NCBI RefSeq assembly: GCF_018614615.1
Contig: NZ_JAGGOK010000094.1
Location: 1-64,000, forward strand
Length of the DNA: 64,000 nucleotides
Source: Streptomyces sp. ISL-100
Lineage (GTDB): Bacteria > Actinomycetota > Actinomycetes > Streptomycetales > Streptomycetaceae
Direction of reading: 5' to 3'
Shown: in pieces, positions 48,513-57,816 of the stretch
How the letters are laid out: every line of letters begins with the position of its first letter
Position numbering within the stretch: position 1 is the stretch's first letter
Made by a program: the position numbers and the translations under genes
Notes under the pieces: generated by a model
Told to the model about the DNA's origin: nothing
Seen by the model: only the letters and a program-made list of their open reading frames with translations
Databases searched by the model: none

Positions 48513-49581
48513 GACCGATCTTTGCCGTTATCCGATCGTGCAGGCCCCCATGGCGGGCGGCGCCTCCAGTCCTCAGCTCGTCGCCGCCGTCTGCGAGGCC
48601 GGCGGTCTCGGGTTTCTTGCCGCCGGGTACAAGACCGCGGACGGCATGTACGAGGAGATCAAGCAGCTGCGGGGGCTGACCGGCCGTCCCTTCGGCGTCA
48701 ATCTCTTCATGCCGCAGCCGAGCCATGCCGACCCGGCCTCCGTCGAGGTCTATCGTCACCAGCTCGCCGGCGAGGCCGACTGGTACGACACCCCCCTCGG
48801 GGAACCCGACAACTGCGCCGACGACGGCTACGAAGCCAAGCTGGCCATCCTCATCGACGACCCCGTCCCCGTCGTCTCCTTCACCTTCGGCTGCCCCACC
48901 CGCCCCGTCCTCGACGCCTTCGCGAAGGCCGGCACGCTCACCGTCGTGACCGTCACCACGCCCGAAGAGGCCCAGATCGCGCAGTGGACCGGCGCCGACG
49001 CCGTGTGCGTACAGGGCATAGAGGCCGGTGGCCACCAGGGAACGCACCGCGACGATCCCAAGAACGACGGCACCGGCATCGGTCTGCTGTCCCTGGTCGC
49101 GCAGGTACGCGAGACCGTGCAGCTGCCGATCATCGCGGCGGGCGGCGTGATGCGCGGTGCGCAGATCGCCGCGGTCCTCGCGCTGGGCGCAGACGCGGCG
49201 CAGCTCGGCACGGCGTTCCTGGTGTGCCCGGAGTCCGGTGCGAACGTCCTGCACAAGCAGGCCATGACCAATCCGCTGTTCGTACGCACGGAACTCACCC
49301 GGGCGTTCTCGGGACGCCCCGCACGTGGCCTCGTCAACCGCTTCATGCGCGAGCACGGGCCGTACGCCCCCGCCGCCTATCCGCAGGTGCACCACATCAC
49401 CTCCGGCCTGCGCAAGGCCGCGGCCAAGGCGGGCGACGCCCAGGGCATGGCGCTGTGGGCGGGGCAGGGGCACCGGATGGCGCGCGAGATGCCGGCCGGG
49501 CAGCTGGTCGAGGTCCTGGCCGCCGAGACCGACGCGGCGCGGGCGGCGCTGGCGCTGCGGGGCGCGGGCGGTGCGGCATGA
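48499..49581 (+). CDS. Nitronate monooxygenase family FMN enzyme
   Basis: The 360-residue TIM-barrel protein has PIVQAPMAGGASSPQLVAAV, GLGFLAAGYKTADG, the catalytic-histidine motif EAGGHQGTH, and LPIIAAGGVMRGAQIAAVLALG with GADAAQLGTAFL. It oxidises alkyl nitronates such as propionate-3-nitronate in characterised members. The ATG overlaps an inverted repeat. Its stop overlaps the start of rsmE as ATGA. Confidence 0.9.
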   Translation: MSSALTDLCRYPIVQAPMAGGASSPQLVAAVCEAGGLGFLAAGYKTADGMYEEIKQLRGLTGRPFGVNLFMPQPSHADPASVEVYRHQLAGEADWYDTPLGEPDNCADDGYEAKLAILIDDPVPVVSFTFGCPTRPVLDAFAKAGTLTVVTVTTPEEAQIAQWTGADAVCVQGIEAGGHQGTHRDDPKNDGTGIGLLSLVAQVRETVQLPIIAAGGVMRGAQIAAVLALGADAAQLGTAFLVCPESGANVLHKQAMTNPLFVRTELTRAFSGRPARGLVNRFMREHGPYAPAAYPQVHHITSGLRKAAAKAGDAQGMALWAGQGHRMAREMPAGQLVEVLAAETDAARAALALRGAGGAA

Positions 49582-50324
49582 CGGCGCCGGTGTTCGTCGT
49601 GGACGCAGTACCGGCGAAGGGTCAGTTCGTACTCGACGGTCCGGAGGGGCGGCATGCCGTCTCGGTGCGGCGGCTGCACGCGGGGGAGCACGTCGTACTG
49701 ACGGACGGGCTCGGTACGGGCGCGGCGGCCGTGGTGCTGGCGGCCGCAGGCAAGGACCGGCTCGTCGTCGAGGTGACGGACGTGACGGCGGAGCCGGAGC
49801 CGGAGCCGCGCATCACCGTCGTACAGGCGCTGCCCAAGGGCGACCGGGGTGAGGTCGCCGTCGAGACGATGACCGAGACCGGCGTCGACGCGATCGTGCC
49901 GTGGCAGGCGTCCCGGTGCATCACGCAGTGGCGCGGTGACCGGGGCGCGAAGTCCCTCGCGAAGTGGCGGGCCACGGCGCGGGAGGCCGGCAAGCAGTCG
50001 CGCAGGCTGCGCTTCCCGGAGGTCGGGGAGGCGCTGACGACGAAGCAGGTCGGTGCGCTGCTGGCTGCGGCGGACTTCGCGGCCGTCCTGCACGAGGATG
50101 CGTCGGCGGGAGGCAGTGAGGCGCTGGCCACCGCCGGGCTCCCCGAGGCGGGTTCCATCGTGCTGGTGGTGGGGCCGGAAGGGGGCGTGTCGCCGGAGGA
50201 GTTGGCGTTGTTCGCCGAGGCGGGGGCGAAGCCGTACCGGCTGGGGAGCAGTGTGCTGCGTACGTCGACTGCGGGTACTGCGGCGGCGGCGCTGCTGCTG
50301 GGGCGCACGGGGCGCTGGTCCTGA
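49578..50324 (+). CDS. rsmE: 16S rRNA (uracil-1498-N3)-methyltransferase
   Basis: The 248-residue SPOUT-class enzyme has an N-terminal PUA-like part (GRHAVSVRRLHAGEHVVLTD), ITVVQALPKGDRGEVAVETM, the ASRCITQWRG region and the knot motif VLVVGPEGGVSPEELALF ending LRTSTAGTAAAALL. It methylates U1498 in the small-subunit rRNA decoding region. It is coupled to the upstream gene by a 4-nt overlap. Confidence 0.94.
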   Translation: MTAPVFVVDAVPAKGQFVLDGPEGRHAVSVRRLHAGEHVVLTDGLGTGAAAVVLAAAGKDRLVVEVTDVTAEPEPEPRITVVQALPKGDRGEVAVETMTETGVDAIVPWQASRCITQWRGDRGAKSLAKWRATAREAGKQSRRLRFPEVGEALTTKQVGALLAAADFAAVLHEDASAGGSEALATAGLPEAGSIVLVVGPEGGVSPEELALFAEAGAKPYRLGSSVLRTSTAGTAAAALLLGRTGRWS

Positions 50325-50340
50325 GGCGGAGGCTGGGGCA

Positions 50341-50473
50341 GGCGCCCTGCGGGGCTTTTCCCCTACCCGCCCCTTCCCGCTGTGACACATTGCGGCTCCG
50401 CCGCGTGAGGACACGCCCGCAAGGCGTCTGTGTGGTCCGGGGGCTGGGGCGGAGCCCCAGTTTGCTCAAGTGC
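50341..50473. repeat. Intergenic palindromic repeat, family copy 3
   Basis: The segment contains CTACCCGCCCCTTCCCG, the TTGCGGCTCCGCCGCGTGAGG block and the hairpin CTGGGGCGGAGCCCCAG. It shares these with the copies at 2679, 44122 and (in part) 62736. It lies between rsmE and the HIT gene and may act as a terminator. Confidence 0.65.
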
Positions 50474-50558
50474 CCGTGCCATTGGGCGGATAGCATGCGG
50501 CCATACTTGATCGGTATCGGTACATCCTGATCCAGCCGCATTCGAGGAGGCCAGGACC

Positions 50559-50918
50559 ATGGCGGGACAACCGCAGGCAGACTGCCTGTTCTGCAAGATC
50601 GCTTCGGGCGAGGTGCCCGCGGACGTCGTCCGTGAGACCGCCACCACCGTCGCGTTCCGCGACATCAACCCCCAGGCGCCGACGCACGTCCTGGTCATCC
50701 CCAGGGTGCACCACCCGGACGCCGCCTCGCTGGCCGCCGCCGAGCCGCAGGTCCTCGCTGACCTGCTCACCGAGGCGGGCAACGTCGCCGCCGACGAGAA
50801 GGTCGACCGCACCGGCTACCGCGTCATCTTCAACACGGGCTCCGGAGCGGGCCAGACCGTCTTCCACGCGCACGCCCACGTCCTCGGCGGACGCGGCCTC
50901 AACTGGCCCCCCGGATAA
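50559..50918 (+). CDS. HIT (histidine triad) family nucleotide hydrolase
   Basis: The 119-residue protein begins with DCLFCKIASGEVPADVV and ends with the triad FHAHAHVLGG. It resembles Hint-type adenosine 5'-phosphoramidases that cleave AMP-N bonds. The ATG at 50559 follows GGAGG. The RNase Z gene starts 11 nt after its stop. Confidence 0.93.
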   Translation: MAGQPQADCLFCKIASGEVPADVVRETATTVAFRDINPQAPTHVLVIPRVHHPDAASLAAAEPQVLADLLTEAGNVAADEKVDRTGYRVIFNTGSGAGQTVFHAHAHVLGGRGLNWPPG

Positions 50919-50928
50919 GGCAGCCCCT

Positions 50929-51834
50929 GTGTCCGCACGAGAACTGGTCGTCCTCGGCACCGCCAGTCAGGTCCCCACCCGCCACCGCAACCACAACGGC
51001 TACCTCCTGCGCTGGGACGGCGAGGGCATCCTCTTCGATCCCGGCGAGGGCACCCAGCGCCAGATGCTGCGCGCCGGCGTGGCCGCGCACGACATCAACC
51101 GGATCTGCGTCACCCACTTCCACGGTGACCACTCCCTCGGCCTCGCCGGAGTGATCCAGCGGATAAACCTCGACCGCGTCCCGCACCCCGTCACCGCGCA
51201 CTACCCGGCCAGCGGCCAGCGCTTCTTCGACCGGCTGCGGTACGCCACGGCCTACCGCGAGACGGTCCTGCTGAACGAATCGCCGGTCGCCGCCGACGGG
51301 CCGGTGGCCAACGGGCCCTCGTACGTCCTCGACGCGGTCAAGCTGTCGCACCCCGTCGAGTCGTACGGCTACCGGCTCACCGAGCCCGACGGGCGCCGCA
51401 TGCTGCCCTCGCGGCTCGCCGAGCACGGCATCAAGGGGCCCGACGTCGGCCGCATCCAGCGCGACGGGCAGCTCGGGGGTGTCTCGCTCGACCAGGTCAG
51501 CGAGGAGCGGCGCGGGCAGCGTTTCGCGTTCGTCATGGACACCAGGCTCTGCGACGGCGTGTACGCCCTCGCGGAGGGCTGCGACATGCTCGTCATCGAG
51601 TCGACGTTCCTTGACGAGGAGGTGCTGCTGGCGGCTGAGCACGGCCACCTGACGGCTGGTCAAGCCGCCCGCATCGCGCATGAAGCCGGCGTACGCCACC
51701 TCGTCCTCACCCACTTCTCGCAGCGCTACAACGATCCCGAAGCCTTCGAACGGCAGGCCCGCGCGGCCGGTTTCGACGGCGAACTGACCGTCGCCGCCGA
51801 CCTGCTGCGGGTCCCTCTCCCCAAGCGTCACTGA
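50929..51834 (+). CDS. rnz: Ribonuclease Z (tRNA 3'-processing endonuclease)
   Basis: The 301-residue MBL protein has LGTASQVPTRHRNHNG, DPGEGTQRQMLRAGV, the zinc motif THFHGDHSLGL, FVMDTRLCDG, and the C-terminal VLTHFSQRYND that is characteristic of RNase Z. It matures tRNA 3' ends, which fits tRNA genes without encoded CCA such as the two tRNA-Ala copies here. It starts at GTG 50929 in an operon with the HIT gene. Confidence 0.9.
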   Translation: MSARELVVLGTASQVPTRHRNHNGYLLRWDGEGILFDPGEGTQRQMLRAGVAAHDINRICVTHFHGDHSLGLAGVIQRINLDRVPHPVTAHYPASGQRFFDRLRYATAYRETVLLNESPVAADGPVANGPSYVLDAVKLSHPVESYGYRLTEPDGRRMLPSRLAEHGIKGPDVGRIQRDGQLGGVSLDQVSEERRGQRFAFVMDTRLCDGVYALAEGCDMLVIESTFLDEEVLLAAEHGHLTAGQAARIAHEAGVRHLVLTHFSQRYNDPEAFERQARAAGFDGELTVAADLLRVPLPKRH

Positions 51835-51862
51835 GCGCCACTGAACGAGAAGACGTCCCCCC

Positions 51863-52852
51863 ATGCACCTCCCCAAGGCTGAACTCCACCTCCACATCGA
51901 AGGCACTCTCGAACCCGAGCTGGCCTTCGAGCTCGCCGCGCGCAACGCCGTGGTGCTGCCCTACTCCACCACCGAAGAGCTGCGCCGCGCCTACCTCTTT
52001 GACGACCTCCAGTCCTTCCTCGACCTGTACTACGCACTGATGGCGGTCCTGTGCACCGAGGACGACTTCGACCGGCTCGCCGACGCCTACCTGGCGCGGG
52101 CCGCCGCACAGGGCGTACGGCACGCCGAGATCTTCTTCGACCCGCAGGCGCACACCGCGCGAGGGGTGGACATCGGTACGGTCATCGAGGGGCTCTCCCG
52201 CGCCCTGGACCGCAGCGAGGAGCGGCACGGGATCTCCACGCAGCTGATCATGTGCTTCCTGCGCGATCAGTCCGCCGAGTCCGCGCTTCAGACGCTGGAG
52301 GCCGCCAGGCCGTACCTGCACCGGATCTCGGCCGTCGGCCTGGACTCGGCGGAGGTCGGGCACCCGCCGTCGAAGTTCCGGGAGGTGTACGAGGCTGCCG
52401 GGGCCCTGGGGCTGCGGAAGGTCGCGCACGCGGGGGAGGAGGGCCCGCCGGCGTACATCTGGGAGGCGCTGGACATCCTCGGCGTCGAGCGCGTCGACCA
52501 CGGGCTGCGTTCCATGGAGGACCCGGCGCTCGTGGAGCGACTGGTGCGCGACCGGGTGCCGCTGACGCTGTGTCCGCTGTCGAACGTACGGCTGCGGGCC
52601 ATCGACATCCTGGAGCAGCACCCCTTGCGCGAGATGATGGAGGCCGGGCTGCTGGTCACTGTGAACTCCGACGACCCCGCCTATTTCGGGGGCTACGTCG
52701 GCGACACGTTCCACGCGGTGCACGAGGCGCTCGGTCTCGGGCAGGAGCAGCTGCGCGAGCTTGCCCGTAACTCCTTCCTGGCGGCCTTCCTGGACCACGA
52801 CGAGAAGCGCAGGGAGGCGTATCTCGCGGAGGTCGACGCGTACGTCTTCTGA
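51863..52852 (+). CDS. Adenosine/adenine deaminase family, adenine-deaminase-type signatures
   Basis: The 329-residue amidohydrolase has PKAELHLHIEGTLEPEL, HAGEEGPPAYIWEAL, RVDHGLRSMEDP, LCPLSNVRLR and VNSDDPAYFGGY. The last four follow the fungal Aah1/adenine deaminase pattern rather than true adenosine deaminases, which usually have GHG, CPTSN and TDDP. It therefore likely deaminates adenine to hypoxanthine for purine salvage. The ATG lies 28 nt after rnz. Confidence 0.85.
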   Translation: MHLPKAELHLHIEGTLEPELAFELAARNAVVLPYSTTEELRRAYLFDDLQSFLDLYYALMAVLCTEDDFDRLADAYLARAAAQGVRHAEIFFDPQAHTARGVDIGTVIEGLSRALDRSEERHGISTQLIMCFLRDQSAESALQTLEAARPYLHRISAVGLDSAEVGHPPSKFREVYEAAGALGLRKVAHAGEEGPPAYIWEALDILGVERVDHGLRSMEDPALVERLVRDRVPLTLCPLSNVRLRAIDILEQHPLREMMEAGLLVTVNSDDPAYFGGYVGDTFHAVHEALGLGQEQLRELARNSFLAAFLDHDEKRREAYLAEVDAYVF

Positions 52853-52912
52853 GCGGACTTGGTGACGAACGTTGACGCCCTTGGGGCGCCTCCCTACGCT
52901 GCATTCTCATAC

Positions 52913-52927
52913 GTGGACGTCGTCTAC
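52913..52927. promoter_or_regulatory. Possible operator upstream of the glucarate dehydratase gene
   Basis: GTGGACG-T-CGTCTAC is a 15-bp near palindrome with one mismatched pair, centred 26 nt before the GTG start. The size and form resemble GntR/FadR-type operators, but no regulator gene is adjacent. Confidence 0.3.
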
Positions 52928-52945
52928 ATGTGGAGATGAGCTGTT

Positions 52946-54247
52946 GTGGCGGACCTGACCATTGCCGACGTCCGGCTGACCCCCGTCCTCATCTGCGACC
53001 CACCCCTCCTCAACGTCCAGGGCGTACACCAGCCGTACACGCCACGCCTGGTCGTCGAGGTGGTCACGGCGGACGGGATCACCGGCGTCGGCGAGACGTA
53101 CGGCGACACCAAGTACCTCGAACTGGCCCGCCCGTACGCCAATCTGCTGCCCGGCTACTCGGTCGCGGATCTGAACGGACTGTTCACGCTCGCGCAGCGG
53201 GTCGGCGTCGACCACGCGCGCGTGGAGCACGCCATCGACGTCGGCGGGTTGCGCGGCGTACAGACGGCGGACAAGCTGCGGCTGTCCGTCGTGTCCGCCT
53301 TCGAGGTGGCGTGCCTGGACGCGCTCGGGAAGGCGTACGGGCAGCCTGTGCACGCACTCCTGGGCGGCAAGGTGCGCGATCAGGTCGAGTACAGCGCGTA
53401 TCTCTTCTATCGCTGGGCCGCGCACCCCGGCGGGGCGGGCGAGAGCGACGACTGGGGCGCCGCGCTCGACCCGGCGGGGATCGTCGCGCAGGCGCGGCGG
53501 TTCGTTCGCGAGCACGGCTTTCGTTCGTTCAAGCTCAAGGGCGGTGTCTTTGAGCCCGAGCAGGAGATCGCCGCCGTACGGGCGCTCGCCGAAGCGTTCC
53601 CGGGACAGCCACTGCGGCTGGACCCCAACGGCGCCTGGACGCCGGAAACCTCCCTGAAGGTCGCGGGCGAGCTGGCAGGGGTCCTCGAATACCTGGAGGA
53701 CCCGGCACTCGGGACAGCCGCCATGGCGGAGGTGTCCGCCGGGACGGACGTTCCGCTCGCCACCAATATGTGCGTAACGACCGTTCCCGAGATCCGCGAG
53801 GCGTTCCTCACCGACGCCGTGCAGGTGGTTCTCTCCGACCACCATTACTGGGGCGGTCTGCGGGCCACCCGCGAACTGGCCGCGATCTGCCGGGCCTTCG
53901 GCGTCGGCCTGTCCATGCACTCGAACACCCACATGGGGATCAGCCTCGCCGCGATGACCCACGTCGCCGCCACCGTCCCCAACCTCGACCACTCCTGCGA
54001 CAGCCACTACCCCTGGCAGACCGAGGACGTCATCACCCGCCGCCACATCTTCACCGGCGGCCGGCTGCCCGTCTCCGACGCCCCCGGGCTCGGTGTCGAG
54101 CTCGACCGCGACGCCCTGGACCGGCTGCACCGACGCTGGCTCGACGAGGCGTCGTACGGCGCGATGCGTGAGCGCGACGACGCCGCCGCGATGCGCAGGG
54201 CGGAGGGGCACGGGGCATGGCAGGCGCCCGCCCTGCCCCGCTGGTAG
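52946..54247 (+). CDS. gudD: Glucarate dehydratase-like enolase superfamily enzyme
   Basis: The 433-residue protein follows the glucarate dehydratase subgroup: VGETYGDTKYLELARPYA, the base motif FKLKGGVFEPEQE, metal-ligand LDPNGAWTPETS, NMCVTT, and MHSNTHMGISLAAMTHVAAT with the catalytic His. It removes water from D-glucarate to give 5-keto-4-deoxyglucarate. The GTG at 52946 has GGAG upstream. The next gene is a sugar kinase; no aldolase or aldarate transporter is visible. Confidence 0.88.
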   Translation: MADLTIADVRLTPVLICDPPLLNVQGVHQPYTPRLVVEVVTADGITGVGETYGDTKYLELARPYANLLPGYSVADLNGLFTLAQRVGVDHARVEHAIDVGGLRGVQTADKLRLSVVSAFEVACLDALGKAYGQPVHALLGGKVRDQVEYSAYLFYRWAAHPGGAGESDDWGAALDPAGIVAQARRFVREHGFRSFKLKGGVFEPEQEIAAVRALAEAFPGQPLRLDPNGAWTPETSLKVAGELAGVLEYLEDPALGTAAMAEVSAGTDVPLATNMCVTTVPEIREAFLTDAVQVVLSDHHYWGGLRATRELAAICRAFGVGLSMHSNTHMGISLAAMTHVAATVPNLDHSCDSHYPWQTEDVITRRHIFTGGRLPVSDAPGLGVELDRDALDRLHRRWLDEASYGAMRERDDAAAMRRAEGHGAWQAPALPRW

Positions 54248-54345
54248 ACCACCGGCCGGCAAGTCTCCGTCGTATTGCCGCGAGCTCCCATGGGCGCGTA
54301 TCGGGCACACTGGCCTGAATCCGCACCACATCACAGGAGCGCAGG

Positions 54346-55491
54346 GTGAGCACGGTGAGAAAGCACGCAGCGGCCACAGACATCAGTCGGCAGCAGGACC
54401 AGGCCACGCACCTCGACCCCCTGGACGGGCTCCGCGCGCCCGACGGCCCCTGCTGCGATGTGTTCCTCACCGGAACGGTCTTCCTCGACATCATCTTCAC
54501 CGGCCTCGACAGCGCCCCCGTCCGCGGCACCGAGTCCTGGGCACGCGGCATGGGCTCCAGCCCCGGCGGCGTGGCCAACATGGCCACCGCGCTGGCCCGC
54601 CTCGGACTGCGTACGTCGCTGGCCGCCGCCTTCGGCGACGATCACTACGGCGAGTACTGCTGGGACGCGCTGGCCGACGGCGAAGGCATCGACCTGCGCA
54701 TGTCACGGACGGTCCCCGGCTGGCACTCACCGGTCACCGTCTCCATGGCGTACGAGGGCGAGCGGACCATGGTCTCCCACGGCCACGAGGCCCCGCCGCC
54801 CGCCGAACCCGGCCCCTTCCCCGACTGCCCGCCCCGCGCGCGGGCCGCCATCGCCGCCCTCACTCCCGGCCGGACGGAGGAGTGGATCGCGTCCGCCGCA
54901 GGCCGCGGCGCCAAGATCTTCGCCGACGTGGGCTGGGACGAGACGGGCCGCTGGGACCTCGCGGGCCTCACCGACCTGCAGCACTGCGAGGCGTTCCTGC
55001 CCAACGCCGAAGAGGCGATGCGCTACACCCGCACCGACTGCCCGCGCGCCGCCGCCCACGCCCTGGCCGAGAAGGTGCCGGTCGCGGTCGTCACGCTGGG
55101 CGCGGAGGGGGCGTACGCCGTGGACGGCTCGACCGGGGAGACCGCTGAGGTCCCCGCCATCGCCGTCGAGGCACTCGACCCGACCGGTGCCGGCGATGTC
55201 TTCGTCGCCGGATTCGTCACCGGTACGCTCGCGGGCTGGCCCCTCGCCGACCGCCTCGCCTTCGCCGGGCTGACCGCCGCCCTGTCGGTGCAGGAGTTCG
55301 GCGGATCGCTGTCGGCGCCCGGCTGGTCGGAGATCGCGGCCTGGTGGCAGCAGGTGCAGGCCGTCGACGGGCAGGACCCGCAGGCACTGCGCCGGTACGC
55401 CTTCCTCGACGGACTGCTGCCCACGGCGGGCGCCCGCGTGTGGCCGCTGCGCCGGGCGGTGCCGACGATCGGCTTCCGCAGGCCGGCGTGA
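54346..55491 (+). CDS. PfkB family carbohydrate kinase
   Basis: The 381-residue protein has the PfkB signatures SPGGVANMATALARLGLRTS near residue 66 and DPTGAGDVFVAGFVTG near residue 280 with the catalytic Asp of GAGD. It belongs to the ribokinase/fructokinase group; the sugar cannot be assigned. It starts at GTG 54346. The N-terminal 40 residues precede the usual family start and are variable. It lies about 100 nt after the glucarate dehydratase gene. Confidence 0.86.
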   Translation: MSTVRKHAAATDISRQQDQATHLDPLDGLRAPDGPCCDVFLTGTVFLDIIFTGLDSAPVRGTESWARGMGSSPGGVANMATALARLGLRTSLAAAFGDDHYGEYCWDALADGEGIDLRMSRTVPGWHSPVTVSMAYEGERTMVSHGHEAPPPAEPGPFPDCPPRARAAIAALTPGRTEEWIASAAGRGAKIFADVGWDETGRWDLAGLTDLQHCEAFLPNAEEAMRYTRTDCPRAAAHALAEKVPVAVVTLGAEGAYAVDGSTGETAEVPAIAVEALDPTGAGDVFVAGFVTGTLAGWPLADRLAFAGLTAALSVQEFGGSLSAPGWSEIAAWWQQVQAVDGQDPQALRRYAFLDGLLPTAGARVWPLRRAVPTIGFRRPA

Positions 55492-55707
55492 GGCCGTGTG
55501 GGGCCCCCATGAGCCCCCCTTGAGGCCTGCGCAGTGCCCGCGCAAGGCCCACGCAGGCGGCGCGTAACCGCTCAGTAACCGACTGCCGGACTGCGCCCGA
55601 AAAGCCTTCGGTCTTGTCAGTGCACCGACGTAGGCTTGGTGTTCCAGAGGTTGTCGAGCAGCGAGAACCCTGCAACGGGAGGTATGTGCAGGCCACAGTG
55701 CCGGCCC

Positions 55708-57789
55708 ATGACTCAGACACCCACACAGCCGCAGGCCCGCGCCCAGTTCACCGTGCCGGACACGCACCCCATGGTGATGGTTCTGGGTTCCAGCGATTCC
55801 CTGTTGCGCGTGATCGAGAACGCCTTCCCCGATGTGGACATCCACGTCAGGGGGAATGAGGTCAGCACGGTCGGCGACCCGACGGAGGTCGCACTGGTCC
55901 AGCGCCTGCTGGCCGAGATGATGCTGGTGCTCCGCACCGGACTGCCGATGACGGAGGACGCAGTGGAACGCTCGATCGCCATGCTCAGAGCAAGTGAGAA
56001 CGGGGATGTCCTGGACGAGACCCCGGCGGAAGTTCTCACCCAGAACATCCTTTCCTCGCGCGGTCGCACCATTCGTCCCAAGACGCTCAACCAGAAGCGG
56101 TACGTCGACGCCATCGACAAGCACACCATCGTTTTCGGCATCGGCCCCGCCGGTACGGGCAAGACCTACCTCGCCATGGCCAAGGCGGTCCAGGCCCTGC
56201 AGTCCAAGCAGGTCACCCGGATCATCCTGACCAGGCCGGCGGTGGAGGCGGGCGAGCGCCTCGGCTTCCTCCCGGGCACGCTCTACGAGAAGATCGACCC
56301 GTACCTGCGGCCGCTCTACGACGCTCTGCACGACATGCTCGACCCGGACTCGATCCCGCGCCTGATGGCTGCGGGCACGATCGAGGTGGCCCCGCTGGCA
56401 TACATGAGGGGCAGGAGCCAACCGATCTTCACTAATGTGCTGACGCCGGATGGCTGGCGCCCCATCGGTGACCTTCAGGTGGGCGACCTGGTCATCGGGT
56501 CGAACGGCGAGCCGACTCCGGTCCTGGGTGTGTATCCGCAGGGCGAGAAGGACATCTACCGCGTCTCGGCCCAGGACGGCTCATGGACACTGTGCTGTGG
56601 TGAGCACCTGTGGACGGTGCGGACGGCCTCGGACAAGCGCCGGGACAAACCGTGGCGGGTCCTGGAGACGAAGGACATGATCGGCAACCTGCGGGCCGCG
56701 CACGCCCGTCGCTATGAGCTGCCGATGCTCACGGCACCCGTGGCCTTTCCTGAGCGCGAGGTCCCTATTGATCCCTATGCCTTGGGACTTCTGCTCGGTG
56801 ACGGTTGCATTTCACGAAAAAATACGCCTTCGTTCACCACAGCCGACCCGGAGCTCATCTCCGCGCTAGACACAGCGCTTCCCGGCATCAAAGTACGGTC
56901 GAGAGGAGGTTACGACTACCTCATCAACCGTGTGTCGACACCGAGCGACGTCAAGGGCAGCGTCCTGACGCATCCGCTGAAGCAGGCTCTGCGCGTCTTG
57001 GACCTGCTCGGCAGTAAGTCCTACTCGAAGTTCGTGCCGGATGACTACCTGTTCAACACGGCAGAGGTCCGCCTCGCCGTGCTCCAAGGGCTCCTCGACT
57101 CCGACGGCGGACCGATCGCCCAGAACGACCGCACTTGCCGCATCCAGTACTCGACCGTGTCGATCGTCCTGCGGGACGACGTGATCGCGCTTGTCCAGTC
57201 CCTGGGCGGTGTCGCCTACACCAGGCGCCGCCGGGCCGAGGACCGGAAGCAGGGCAGCGCCCTGGGCGGCCACAAGTACGACTCACACGTCGTGGACATC
57301 CGTCTTCCCGAGGGCATCGAGCCCTTCCGCCTCACCCGCAAACGCGAGAAGTACCACGCCGCCGGCGGCGGAGGCCGCCCCATGCGCTTCATCGACAGCA
57401 TCGAACCCGCAGGCCGTGAGGAGGCGGTATGCATCCAGGTCGCGGCCGAGGACTCGCTGTACGTCACCCAGGACTACCTGCTGACCCACAACACCCTGAA
57501 CGACGCGTTCATCATCCTGGACGAGGCGCAGAACACCAGCGCCGAGCAGATGAAGATGTTCCTGACGAGGCTCGGCTTCGACTCGAAGATCGTCGTCACG
57601 GGTGACGTCACGCAGGTCGACCTGCCGGGCGGGACCAAGAGCGGTCTGCGGCAGGTCCAGCACATCCTGGAGGGCCTCGACGACGTCCACTTCTCCCGGC
57701 TCACGTCGCAGGATGTCGTACGGCACAAGCTGGTCGGCCGTATCGTCGACGCGTACGAGCAGTACGACGACAGCCAAAACGGGCTGTGA
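55708..57789 (+). CDS. phoH: PhoH-like ATPase precursor containing an intein
   Basis: The 693-residue precursor consists of N-extein residues 1-236, an intein 237-595 and C-extein 596-693. The spliced PhoH would be 334 residues, the normal length. The Walker A motif GPAGTGKT is at 146-153; Walker B FIILDEAQ starts at precursor residue 601, six residues after the intein. Without splicing the ATP site is split. PhoH proteins are cytoplasmic ATPases with a probable RNA-related role and sit beside ybeY in most bacteria, as here. The ATG at 55708 (MTQTPTQPQ) begins at the family start; ATG 55684 is in frame but has GGGAGG only one base away. Confidence 0.95.
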   Translation: MTQTPTQPQARAQFTVPDTHPMVMVLGSSDSLLRVIENAFPDVDIHVRGNEVSTVGDPTEVALVQRLLAEMMLVLRTGLPMTEDAVERSIAMLRASENGDVLDETPAEVLTQNILSSRGRTIRPKTLNQKRYVDAIDKHTIVFGIGPAGTGKTYLAMAKAVQALQSKQVTRIILTRPAVEAGERLGFLPGTLYEKIDPYLRPLYDALHDMLDPDSIPRLMAAGTIEVAPLAYMRGRSQPIFTNVLTPDGWRPIGDLQVGDLVIGSNGEPTPVLGVYPQGEKDIYRVSAQDGSWTLCCGEHLWTVRTASDKRRDKPWRVLETKDMIGNLRAAHARRYELPMLTAPVAFPEREVPIDPYALGLLLGDGCISRKNTPSFTTADPELISALDTALPGIKVRSRGGYDYLINRVSTPSDVKGSVLTHPLKQALRVLDLLGSKSYSKFVPDDYLFNTAEVRLAVLQGLLDSDGGPIAQNDRTCRIQYSTVSIVLRDDVIALVQSLGGVAYTRRRRAEDRKQGSALGGHKYDSHVVDIRLPEGIEPFRLTRKREKYHAAGGGGRPMRFIDSIEPAGREEAVCIQVAAEDSLYVTQDYLLTHNTLNDAFIILDEAQNTSAEQMKMFLTRLGFDSKIVVTGDVTQVDLPGGTKSGLRQVQHILEGLDDVHFSRLTSQDVVRHKLVGRIVDAYEQYDDSQNGL
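56416..57492 (+). mobile_element. Intein with LAGLIDADG (DOD) homing endonuclease inside phoH
   Basis: The 1077-bp in-frame insertion encodes 359 residues, from Ser1 (SQPIFTNVLTPDGWRPIGDL) to ...YVTQDYLLTHN with the penultimate His358 and Asn359. The +1 extein residue is Thr. Block B reads SWTLCCGEHLW (Cys61 and His64 in place of the usual TxxH). Two DOD helices are intact: LGLLLGDG at 123-130 and LAVLQGLLDSDGG at 220-232. All splicing residues expected for a class 1 intein are present, so it should be active. Joining the flanks restores MRGR-TLNDAF. Several AT-rich codons (ACT AAT, AAA AAT near 56811-56825) differ from the host gene and fit horizontal origin. Confidence 0.96.
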
Positions 57790-57816
57790 CTTTGAACCAG
57801 GGGTAGATCCAGCACC

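Noticed and set aside
55636..55707. Longer PhoH N-terminus from TTG 55636 or ATG 55684
   Set aside because: The added residues are not part of the PhoH family as I know it, and GGGAGG directly abuts ATG 55684. Conserved sequence begins at ATG 55708.
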